This document shows, piece after piece, positions 18,000 to 28,235 of a stretch of DNA of 64,000 bases (positions are counted from its first letter, which is position 1; the number at the start of each line of letters is the position of its first letter). The DNA lies in contig CM043943.1 in assembly GCA_014529385.2 (NCBI GenBank), forward strand, positions 98,204,855 through 98,268,854, in the 5' to 3' direction. Below the pieces are notes generated by a model. That model made no database searches. It was not told the DNA's origin and saw only the letters and a program-made list of their open reading frames with translations. A program made the position numbers and the translations under genes. The DNA is from Adiantum capillus-veneris (lineage: Eukaryota > Streptophyta > Polypodiopsida > Polypodiales > Pteridaceae).

Positions 18000-20310
18000 G
18001 TGATATCTTTCTTGGCTCTTCTCAGTAAATGCAAAGAGAGGGTTGCTCGCTAGACAAAGCATCTTGGAATGCGCTTATAGGATATGAGCAGCAAGATTGG
18101 CAGAGCAAACGCTGGACTGTTCTCAATTGTCAATGTGTATTGCTAAATGTACCAATGTCAAAGAAGGAAAGAAAGTTCTTGATGAGCTTCTTGTTGTAAA
18201 TGTGGTCTCTTGGAGTGCATGGATTTAGGATATGCCCAACATGGCTGCGGCTCTTCGCTGTTTTTAACCGATGCAAAGTGAAGGTATCTCTTCAGATGCT
18301 ATCATGTATGCTTGCACCTAGAAGGCCTTTGTCATTGGAGCTGTTGAAGAAACATGTCTTGCTAGGCGGTGCCTCAGTAGACATGTTTTTTGCCAAACAT
18401 GGTGTCCTTTGGCACAAAAAGTGCTTGATGAGCTTTTTGTCCTAGATGTTGTCACTTGGAACACTTTGATTGGATGACATGCGCAATTTGGCTGTGGCAA
18501 TGAAGCTTTAGGCTGTTTTTAGCAAATGGGAAGCGAGACAATGCCTTTTGGAATGCTTTTATAACAGGCTATGCCCAGAAGGGCCGGCTGGGAAAGCTCT
18601 AGACTGTTTAGCGTTGTTCTATGCATATGCCAAATGTGCCATTCTCAAATGTGATCTGTTGGAGTGCATTGATTGCAGGATATGTGCAATATGATTGCAT
18701 CTCAGAAGCTCTGGGCTGTTTTCAGCAGATGCGAAGTGAAGGTCTCCCTTCAGATGCTACACTTGTAATTATAAGTCTGGAGCTGTTTAAGAAACATGTA
18801 TTGTTTGATTGTGCTTTGGTCGACATGTATGCCAACGTGGTGTCCTCGGTACAAAAAATCTTGATGAGCTTCCTGTCTGGTTGTCGTCACTTGGAGCGCG
18901 TTAATTGCAGGACATGCCCAATTTGGCTTTGGCAATGAAGATCTGGGCTGTTTCCAGCAAACACGAAGCGAGGGTTTCTCACCAGAGGAAGCCTCTTGGA
19001 ATGCTCGTATAGGAGGATAGCAAGGGCTGGCCGAGCAAGTTCTGAACTGTTTTTGTTGGTGGCATAAGACGTTCTTGATGAGCTCTTGGAGTGCATTGTT
19101 TACATGATATGTGCAACATGACTGCAGCTCTTGGCTGTTTTCAGAAGATGCAAAGTGAAGGTATCTCTCTAGATGCAATACCTACGCTTGCACCTTGAAG
19201 GCAGGTATCAATGTGCGAGACGGTGAGAGAATGCACTATGAGTCAGAGGTGATTGGAGAACTTGTCTTGCTTGGCGGTGCCTTAGTCGCCATGGATGGTG
19301 TCCTTGGTGCGAAATTTCTTGATGAACTTCCTGTCTTGAGTGTCTCCCTTGGAGTGCATGGATTGCAGGATATATACAATTTTGCTGTGGCAATGAGCTC
19401 TGGGCTTTTTGTCAGTGGATGCAAAGTGAGGGTTTCTCGCAAGATGAAGCCTCTTGGAATGCACTTATAGGAGGATATGTCCAGCAAAGGCTGGCCGAGC
19501 AAAGCCAAATGTGGCGTTCTCAAGAAAGGGTAGAAAGTTCTTGATGAGATTTTTATCCAGAACGTGGGTGTCGATTGCAGGATATGTGCAACATGATTGT
19601 GGCTCTTGGCTGTTTGCAGCTGGTGTCTATCGCCTATGCTTGCACCTTTAAGGCCTGTTTTGTTATACGAGACGTTGTGATGAGTGGGAGAATCCACCAT
19701 GAGATTACTAGTCAAGGCTGTTGAAGAAATATGTCTTGCTTGGCGGTGCCTTAGTTCACATGTAATACCAAACGTGGTGTCCTTGGCACAAGAAGTGACA
19801 AGCTTTCTGTCCTTGATGTTGTCATTTGGAGCACTTTGATTGCAGGATATACCCAATTTGGTTGTGGCAATGAAGCTCTGGGCTATTTTCAGCGGATCCG
19901 AAGTGAAGGTTTCTCACTGCCAGACCTAGCCTCTTCCCACCAAGGGCTGGTGGAGCACACTTCGAACTGTTTTTGTTTGAAAGAATAGAAACTTGTTGAT
20001 GAGCTTTTTGTCTGAAACGTCATCTCTTGGAGTGCATTGATTGCAGGATATGCGCAACATGACTGCGGCTTAGAAGCTCTAGGATGTTTTCTGCATATGT
20101 GAAGCTAAGGTATCTCTTAAGATGCGATCACCTATGCTTGCACCTTGATGGTGAGAGTCATTATGTGAAACATTGAGATGGGAGAGAGAATCCATGATGG
20201 GATTGCTAGTCACGGGCTGTTGAATCAACTTGTCTTGCTTGGCGGTGCCTTAGTTGACATGTATGTTAAACGCTTGTGTCTGGCACAAAATTCTTGATGA
20301 GCTATGTGTA
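18000..20310 (+). pseudogene. Decayed tandem PPR array (PLS-type)
   Basis: Fragments in all three plus frames match successive plant PPR repeats. The frame at 18621-18938 reads SNVICWSALIAGYVQYDCIS, then EALGCFQQMRSEGLPSDAT, then KKHVLFDCALVDMYANV. The block TTGGAGTGCATTGATTGCAGGATATG (SWxALIAGYxQ) or a close relative recurs about twelve times (near 18210, 18459, 18541, 18660, 18890, 18992, 19085, 19350, 19453, 19565, 19826 and 20025). Frequent one- and two-base indels and deletions break the frame, so no intact protein can be read. Intact PPR proteins of this style act on organellar RNA. No start, transit peptide or C-terminal E/DYW domain is visible. It ends just before the palindrome at 20390. 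Confidence 0.8.
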
Positions 20311-20376
20311 GTCTACATTATGACTGTTTTCTATGGTGGGATTTACTCAGCATTGTACATATCTGCCCAAACCTGA

Positions 20377-20389
20377 AACTAGAGCTCAT
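20377..20389 (+). repeat. 13-bp direct repeat, left flank of palindrome
   Basis: AACTAGAGCTCAT, identical to 24575-24587. Confidence 0.85.
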
Positions 20390-22689
20390 ACTCACATGCA
20401 TACTCAATGTTGTATGAAAGCATCATCCGGTTGTGCAATCAAAATTATGAACCTTTTCCCTGCTTAGATTTTTAGAGTTAGTACTCTAATTTTGGATGAA
20501 CATTCATCAAGTCCTCACTGTTAGAAACTGATTGGTTTACGTACTCGTAAACAGAAGTTTTCTAGAACTGTATATCCAGTTGACTTCTCTCTTACAATAA
20601 TGTAGCTCTTACTCTTACTGTAAATACAGTATACATGTTTTTTAGATCTGTGGAGGTGGTTAATTACAAAAAGTAGAAATTTAATGTTGATGCAATTGAT
20701 AGTTCAATTCGGCTATGATATGTTTGCCAGGTTGTTTTTTGTTTGTCTTAAGCTCTTAATGTTTTTTTCAACTCTCAACTCTGATAAAGATTGCTGAGAT
20801 TGTTCTTTTTTTTTTTTGCATTGATCTCGGAAAAGAACAATTGACACTGATCTCTTAAGTGTGGAATCTAATGGAGTATATATCTAGTGTAAACTCACGT
20901 AAATTGACACTTTGAGTCGTATGTATGAATTAATTTGTTTTTTTATTTCATAATGGTTCACTAATTGTAATATTGTGGCCTTGAATCAATTGTAGTTTCA
21001 ATTATTTTAACTTGTATATATGTCCCAGGTTGAAGCTATTATTCATATATTTTTTTAATCATTGTGGCTCTCACTATAAGAGAAAGCATCATTGTTCACT
21101 TTTGATCAATTTTATTGAGAATTGGTTAATCGTTCTTTGGCACTGTGTTGTAGTAGTAGCTATTTATCAGTAATAATTACTTGTTCATGACTGTTTTGTG
21201 AATGTTTTAAACTCTCTTGGCTCTGTATATTTTTGTCCAAATTTAGCTACTACACTCATTTCTATTCTGCATTGTGTAATCAGTTTACTCTCATTTCTTA
21301 TTGTAAAAGTTATATTTGTGGTATGTTTCAGTCTAAAATTAGTTCTGAAACTCTCTATCCCATTTTGTATCTTGAATCCTTTTTACTCTAATGATCTATT
21401 GTAGAAGTTATCTTTTTAGTATTTGAGTTTCATGTTAATCCCAACAATATATGGAAAGAACCGAAGTAAAACACCTAGTAGATAATTATCGGACATATCA
21501 TTGTTTGGTCTTCCTTCATTTGTTTAGGGCAAGTATACACTAGATATTGATCAAACATATCATATTGCATGGTTCTCTTCCATTTGTTAAGGGTATCTAT
21601 TTATTGATGTCCGTTGCTTTCTTTGCCTATTGTGTAATTCTTCCTTGCAATCCTCTCTCTATTTTTAATGTCTTGTAATGGAGCTCTGTTTGCGGACATT
21701 TTTCTTGGAATGCACTATGCTATCATGATGATTCCCCATCCGTCTTTACCTCCCCCTCTCCCCCTCCGACCTCTCCTTTTGTCAATGCACAACCGGGGAG
21801 GTCGGGGGGACAAAGACAGGTGGAGAATCATCATGATAGCATGGTGTATTCCAAGGAACATGTCCACAGACAGAGCTCCATTACGAAACATCAAAAATAG
21901 AGAGGGAACTGCAGAAAAGGATTACACAATAGGCAAAGAAAGCAACGGACATCAGTGGATAGATGCCCTTAACAAATGGAGGATTAGGTAATATGGTATG
22001 TCTGGTCAATATCTAGTGGGTACTTGCCCTAAACAAATGAAAGAGGATTAGACAATGGTATGCTCGGTAATTATCTACTAGGTGTCCTACCTTCATTTTT
22101 TCCGTCTATGGTTAGGATTAACATGAATCTCAAATATCAAAAATATAATTTCTACAATAGGTCACTAGAGTAAAAAAGATTCAAGATGCAAAATGGAATA
22201 GAGTCTCGGAACTAATTTTGGATTGGAATATACCACAAATATAACTTTTACGATGAGAAATGAGAGTAAATTGATTACTCGATGCATAATAGAATGAGGG
22301 TAGAAGATAAATTTGAACAGGAATATACAGAGCCAAGAGAATTTGAAATATTTATAAAACAACCATGAACAAATAATTATTACTGATAAATAGCTACTAC
22401 TACAGTACAGTGTCAAAGAACGATTGACCAATTCTCAATAAAATTGATCAAAAGTGAACAATGATGCCTTCTCTTATAGTGAGAGCTACAATGACTCGAA
22501 AAATGTATGAATAATAGCTTCAACATGGGACAGATATACAAGTTAAGATAATTGAAACTATAATTTGATTCAGGCCCACAATATTACAATTAATAGACCA
22601 TTATGAAATAAAAAAATAAATTAATTCATACATATGACTGAAAGTGTCAATTTACGTTGGATATATACTCCACTAGGTTCCACACTTTA

Positions 22690-23930
22690 CACTAGTTTTG
22701 TAATTGGACACTTAAGTGTCATGTTTTTCTACCAAGTTTTGGCAATTTATTTATCAAGCTAGAAAGACGTTTTTTACTCTTTGCTTCTACCATAGATTGG
22801 TTATGAGGGAATGAAAATACTAGATTTTTCTCCACATCAAAATACAATCAATATGGAGAGAATTCTGGTAAGTTCTATGACATAAATTTTAAGTTTTGCA
22901 AAAAAAAAATCATTATATCTTTTTGTAAAGATTGTTTTTTTTATGTTTATAAAAGCCAAGTGTTAGCATTGCAAAATAATGGAATGTACTTCAAAGATAA
23001 GTTTTCAAGTTACATCCAAGCTATATACATAATTTCATACTTGAGCACGTGTTGAATAAGAGCATAATTTTGGTCTTCCAAAGGTCCCCTCATGAAATTG
23101 GTACTATTCTAGTGTAATTTGACAACTACAAATGACTTTCTATGTTTAAACCAAGAAACTACGTATTTTTTGGACTTTCCAACTCAATTAAATCTCGTTG
23201 CTTGAACTCTATTTTGAATTTTTTATCGAACAAAAACTCTTGAAAATCTTGAGTTCTCCATAATAACAATGAAATCAAAGTTTTAGGCACTCCAATTGTG
23301 TATGTACCACGGACTTTGATACGTTTAGTTAAAAAAAGTTTGATATTATGTCTCAAGAATAAAAATATGAAAGTTTTCTTTTATGCAGTTTTGAATATTT
23401 AAAATGATCCAAGAATTTTTGCATACCAAAGCCCTTCTACTTGTCACCTTGAGTGCTCAATGGAAAGGGCAAGCAATGCATCACTTTCTAAAACTCACAA
23501 ATACACCAAAAATATATTTTTTTTTATATATAACGATATGCTTGAAATAACCTTATCGAACACATGGAACTTTCCATTATTTTATATACTGTAAAGTCAA
23601 TTTTTTTGCACATGAAACTTTTAATTATCTATAGCAAAATTGTGGAAGTCACCTAAAATTTTCTACAAGATCGCTTCATTTTTTCCTGAGCTTATAAAGG
23701 CAATTTCTTCAAATCGTCAATGCAGTTTTACAAGGGTCAACTTGATGAGTATAGTTCTTAATCATGATACATTGTAAATGCAAGGTTATATTTTTAAAAG
23801 ACCCTCTAGCTAACATTTTTAAGCATATCAAGAGGGTTTCCTTAAATAAATCGTCTAATCCAAGTAGCATTTAATTTAAATTTGTTAAAAAATGACGCTT
23901 AAAGTGTCCTATTTTGGTACCAAACTAGTG
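22690..23930. mobile_element. Non-autonomous CACTA (En/Spm-type) DNA transposon, 1241 bp
   Basis: The left end reads CACTAGTTTTGTAATTGG with GGACACTTAAGTGTCAT just inside. The right end, reverse complemented, reads CACTAGTTTGGTACC with GGACACTTTAAGCGTCAT. Both ends are flanked by the 3-bp target TTA (22687-22689 and 23931-23933). CACTA termini plus a 3-bp TSD define the superfamily. The left arm of the surrounding palindrome preserves the empty site (ACTTAAGAGA in reverse complement, TAA at 20856-20858). The interior is AT-rich with no transposase-like frame, so it depends on a partner in trans. Confidence 0.87.
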
Positions 23931-24160
23931 TTAAGAGATCAGTGTCAATTGTTCTTTTACAAGATCAATGTAAAATTAAAAAAAAAACAGAACAACCTCA
24001 GCAATCTTTATTAGAGTTGAGAGTTGGAAAAAACATTAAGAGATTAAGACAAACAAAAACAGCCTGGCAAGTAAATCATAGCCAAATTGAACTATTAATT
24101 GCATCAACATTAAATTTTTGTTTTTTGTAATTAACCACCTTCACAGATTTAGAGAACATG

Positions 24161-24419
24161 TATATTGTATTTATAGTAAGAGTGAGAGTTATATTATTGA
24201 AAGAGAGAAGTTAGTTGTAAGCCACATTTTGATATACAGTTCTGGAAAAACTTCTTTACGAGTACGTAAACTAGTCAGTTTCTAACAGTGTATATTGTAT
24301 TTACAGTAAGAGTGAGAGCTACATTATTGTAAGAGAGAAGTCAATTGTAAGCCACATTTTGATATATAGTTCTGGAAAACTTCTTTACGAGTACGTAAAC
24401 TAATCAGTTTCTAACAATG
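24161..24419 (+). repeat. 130-bp tandem duplication in right palindrome arm
   Basis: 24161-24290 and 24291-24419 both start TATATTGTATTTAYAGTAAG and contain AAGCCACATTTTGATATA and TTTACGAGTACGTAAAC. The left arm has only one counterpart (about 20523-20640). Confidence 0.9.
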
Positions 24420-24574
24420 AGGACTTAATGAATGTTCATCCAAAATTAGAGTACTAACTCTAAAAATTCTAACAGGAAAGAGGTTCATAATTTTGATTGC
24501 ACAACTGGATGAAAAAACATAGATAGTATTAGTACATGTGAGTATGGTGTATGTATAAAGCGTGATGATATTGT

Positions 24575-24587
24575 AACTAGAGCTCAT
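24575..24587 (+). repeat. 13-bp direct repeat, right flank of palindrome
   Basis: AACTAGAGCTCAT, identical to 20377-20389; a possible TSD. Confidence 0.85.
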
Positions 24588-25990
24588 GTATAGTGAAGCG
24601 TTGGGCCCTGTGAGTTATGATCAAATTCTTGTTTTGATTAATCCACGAAGAGGAGCAAGCCCAAAGGGTATTTGTAAGGAGGTAAAGCCTATGTAAGAAG
24701 TTGAGCATTATTGTCTTGCTTTGATGCAATTGCCAGACACTTGTTTGGACTATTAGCGAACCCAAGTAAGATGTCTCACATTGAAATCAATAAAAGTGTT
24801 TTAAACACTCAACTCTACTCTAAAAGTTTCTTTGTCCTCAAGTTTACCATACGAAGTGGTTGTATTAGGCTACTCCTTAGACAAACACACCATGTAGGAA
24901 ATGGCCAAGTATGAAATCCAAGTTGCCATAGACAAAGATGAGAAATGGAAATGATGAGCTAGAAGTAGAAGGCGCAAGTGTATGTTATACTTTATGTACA
25001 AGGTTTTCTCTTTATACCTTTTTAAAATTAAATATGAAATTTCAATGATTAATGTGTCTTTATTTAATTTGAAGGCCTTAAACTTGGAAGGTCTTCCTAC
25101 AAATAGGAAAGAGTTAGTGGTTATAAAGTGTGGGTGCTTGATACATGCGCATGAGTCCTAACTTTACCTAATATACAAGGTTGTCTCCCCGTACCTTTTT
25201 CATTTTAAAAAAAACAAAAGAAATTTCATGTAAATAACTAGTCCTTTGCTTCCCTCCTCCCAAACGTAAACCTTGGAATAGAATTGGACTTTAGGACAAA
25301 AGAGCTAGTTGTTCATTAAGGGGGAAATTGAAAAGAAACAGTCCCTTGCTTCCCTCCTCCCAAACGTAAACCTTGGAATAGAATTGGACTTTAGGACAAA
25401 AGAGCTAGTTTTTCATTAAGGGGGAAATTGAAAAGAAGCATTCATAAGTAAGAGATTGGTTAATTACGTGCAATGATCACAAGAAGCCTCTTATATTGAC
25501 AAAGAGAGATGATAGATATTTGATCTACTTCAAGGCAACAGGTCAGTGGTGGACTCTCCATAGGGAAGACGCATGGTGTTTCTTAGTCGAAGGACACCCA
25601 GATAGACATACAGAAGGGAAATTTCCATATTATAGCAATCTAGTGTCTCATTCCAACAAGCCTCTAATTGCTCAATTGTACTTTTTGACTTAGTAATTTG
25701 AATATACTAGTTCCAATTGTCTTGTTATCCACCATATGATTCTATTCTTTCAATCCAATCTAGTTGTCTGTCTGGTTTTTGTTTAGTCATCTGAAGTTTG
25801 ATTCTGTTTATTCTATCTGACATCTAACTCTGAAGTTCTAACTTGGAATAACTGTCATGTGACCATCTCATTCCATTTTGGTGATTATGATGGTGAGCTA
25901 AGGCTCTCTTCACAAAAACCAATCTCCCATTTAGAATCCAAAGTCAACCAATTACTTGCAATGCCCCAAGACGTTCATCGAGAGGAAGGA
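24588..25990. other. Unassigned AT-rich stretch with a 100-bp tandem duplication
   Basis: 25241-25340 and 25341-25440 are near-identical direct copies (CTTTGCTTCCCTCCTCCC... and AAGGGGGAAATTGAAAAGAA...). Bases 25788-25905 resemble 55792-55912 (CATCTGAAGTTTGATT..., CATCTAACT.TGAAGTTCTAAC). A short frame at 25496-25693 has no recognisable domain. No gene is called. Confidence 0.5.
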
Positions 25991-26008
25991 GGCCCACTAT
26001 AATGTTCG

Positions 26009-27355
26009 TTGAGGACCAAGATCACATCAGCACAGTTTTTGAAGAATAAAAGCAAAGCTCTGATGGAGAACCTCGTTCCCAGATTGAGGAAACTGATGTT
26101 AATCCTAGGAGAAGACGCAGTGAGGGCCCTACGGCTTCTCAACATTCAGATGCGTCGAGGAGACATCATTCAAAGAGAGCTGAAAGATGCTCTCATTCGC
26201 GTGGGTCTCAAAATTTGGATCTGAAGGGCAAAGTGAAAGTACATATTGATGTCAGTGATGCCAGTAGACATAGCAAAAGAACATGGTCACACGCAAAAGC
26301 CGATCTGAGGATGAACTTAATATTGTCATAGAAATGAATGATAATTATAATGACAGATGGGATGTTGATATAGATCACCACATCAAGCACAGGTATAGGG
26401 AAAAGAAATTGGATCACAGGGAGAAACCAAGACGCACGAAGGCATAACTTCAATTGTTATATTTGTGGTAAGTACAGAACCAGTGAAGCAAGAGGGAATG
26501 TCATAGAATATGGATAATGGGGTTGGTACGAGTAACATGACAGGAAGAGGACAATATCAGAACTTTACTAGTAGAGGTCGGGGAAGAGCTGACTTTACAA
26601 GGCATAACTTCAGTTGTCATACTTGTGGTAAGTACGGACACTTCACATCTTAGTGTCCAAATAATGTTAAAGCTGAAGTGGCCAAAGATAAGATGACAGA
26701 TCTAGAAATTAAGAGGCTTACAAGTGGGAGAAGCAAAGAGCCGTCGAGAAGGCCAAGGAGGTGGATGAATCGCAAGAGCAGAGGACACTGGCATCCAAGA
26801 TCACTAAGGATCTGGCGAAGAAGATGCCAGAGAGGCCCGGACCATTCAATGGCTTTCACCAAAGGCTTCAGTGGCTCTAGAGAAGGAACTCCCGGATAAA
26901 GAATCTAGTAAGGACGATGCTGGGAAAGAAGTTGCAAGGGCTCATATGAGCATCTGGAGAAAAATATGTCGCGCAAGTAAAGGTGGACTTGGTCGAGGCT
27001 GATAATTTGAATCTATGGACGGAATACGTTTAGAAGCAACAATTTGATTCTCCACAAAAGGTCCATTGGCTAGGAGAAGCACAAGGCTGTTGGGCTTTCA
27101 AGCCCTGGTGATCAGTCGTCTAACCCGTGGGAATTATCCCTTGATGGGCGTCGCCACCCAAAAAAGGCTAGTGGAGGCATGGCACTGTGAGGACAGTGAT
27201 CCGGAAGGGAGATCATCAAGTTCAAACAGTAGCTCTGGAAATGAACATGACCAGACATATGTCAAGGTTTGTGAGAAAATCCAGAGGCTAACTATTGAAC
27301 TGGACGACATCAGAAGAACTTTGCTTGAAGCTGCCAGTTTTATCAGGAAGTAAAG
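26009..27355 (+). pseudogene. Gypsy element A: gag remnant with zinc knuckle
   Basis: Broken plus-strand frames fit a Ty3/Gypsy gag C-terminal region. A zinc knuckle CHTCGKYGHFTS-stop-C lies at about 26618-26655; its third Cys codon survives but a stop precedes it. A related partial copy, NFNCYICGKYR, lies near 26445-26475, so the knuckle segment is partly duplicated. Downstream frames (26678-26899, 27066-27353) are charged and contain RPGPFNGF-like and EKIQRLTIELDDIRRTLLEA segments in different frames. Many stops and frameshifts. It belongs with the protease at 27459 and the RT at 34365, which lie in the same orientation on either side of inserted element B. Confidence 0.6.
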
Positions 27356-27458
27356 AAAGAAAGAATTGGGTGCAATGATAGTGATTTTGTCTAAAATCAA
27401 AGATGACAAAGTACAGGTCATCCAAATTGACTATAAGATTAGGAAATAGTAGGAATCA

Positions 27459-27725
27459 TTGTTAGGGGTCATATTGGATGGTGGTTCTGGTGTCAACATT
27501 TTGGGGGAGCATGTTAGAAAAAGATTAGGAATTCAAGAAATGAAACCAGCTTCTGTTAGAATCCTAATGGCAGATCAGAGGATAGTCAAGGCCAGCCATC
27601 TGATTGAAAATTTTCAAATCAAGGTAGACTCAAAAAAGTTCAAAGCGAGTTTCTTGGTACTAAATATTAGAGGGGCATACATATGCTATTGGGAAGGTCG
27701 TGGCTCAGGAGTGCAAAATCCATAG
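27459..27725 (+). pseudogene. Gypsy element A: retropepsin-like protease fragment
   Basis: The frame contains LGVILDGGSGVNILGEHVRK, where DGGS stands at the retropepsin active-site position (usually D-S/T-G). This is followed by RLGIQEMKPASVRILMADQR and FQIKVDSKKFKASFLVLN, the strand pattern expected of a pepsin-like half. The protease would cleave the polyprotein during particle maturation. The sequence continues to about 27906 (a LALMNIFPITKIDLN-like segment, about 27860-27905) and is then cut by the end of element B. The RT of the same element resumes at 34365. Neighbouring stops show that A is dead. Confidence 0.65.
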
Positions 27726-27906
27726 ATGATTATGCATGCCAATCAATGACAATCCAAGGGCCTAATAGAAAAACTCGGATCAAGACAAACAATACCAAAA
27801 GTTGAAAAAGGGCAATGCGGCCAAAAGATTTATGTAGGAAATATGGAAGAAAGAATGTTGGCATTAATGAACATATTTCCCATAACTAAGATAGATTTAA
27901 ATGCAG

Positions 27907-27977
27907 TTCCCCATATTAAATGATTAGTTTAACATGAGAAAATCATTTAGGAGAATTAGATATTATTTATTATGACA
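27907..27977 (-). repeat. Chromovirus B 3' LTR, 71-bp stub
   Basis: Matches 34256-34326 (GAGAAAATCATTTAGGAGAA...). About 1.4 kb of the LTR is gone and Gypsy A sequence follows. Confidence 0.8.
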
Positions 27978-28235
27978 TTACCTCTCTCTTGAAATCATAG
28001 TCATCCTCGACTATGGGGTAGAGAAGATAAAGCTTATTCATTAGTCCTTTTTCTAGCGGGTAGAGGATCCCTATCTTACCCTACGACATCATTCCAAAAT
28101 GAATGACTAATCCATTTGGTGCTTGAGAGCCTAAGCTACCGCAAGCATGTCTGCACATTAGTCCTATCAATCTTCCATAGTAGAGTGACAAGCTCTACTT
28201 GGTGTTTGGGAAACGTCATCTCCGCAAACTTGATT

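Larger units (their letters stand above)
20390..24574. repeat. Giant imperfect palindrome (inverted repeat), 4.2 kb with insertion
   Basis: The left arm (20390 to about 21775) and right arm (about 21796 to 24574) are inverted copies. Examples: TTTACGTACTCGTAAAC near 20537 against TTTACGAGTACGTAAAC near 24256 and 24385; ATGCTATCATGATGATTC near 21718 against GAATCATCATGATAGCAT near 21825. The loop is about 20 bp around 21785. The left arm is about 1.39 kb; the right arm is the same length once the CACTA element (22690-23930) and an extra 130-bp tandem copy are removed. The outermost shared block is CATACTCACATG. The 13-bp direct repeats at both edges suggest insertion as a unit. No protein-coding frame is convincing. 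Confidence 0.88.

Noticed and set aside
18750-19856. Minus-strand frames across the PPR array
   Set aside because: Antisense of PPR repeats; the plus strand shows the recognised SWxALIAGY and ALVDMY blocks.
21668-21991. 107-residue frame spanning the palindrome centre
   Set aside because: It crosses the symmetry axis; its two halves are inverted copies, and the frame has no recognisable domain.
22690-23930. PIF/Harbinger classification of the 1241-bp element, because its target is TTA
   Set aside because: Harbinger ends usually start with G-rich termini; here both ends start CACTA, which fits the CACTA superfamily with any 3-bp target.
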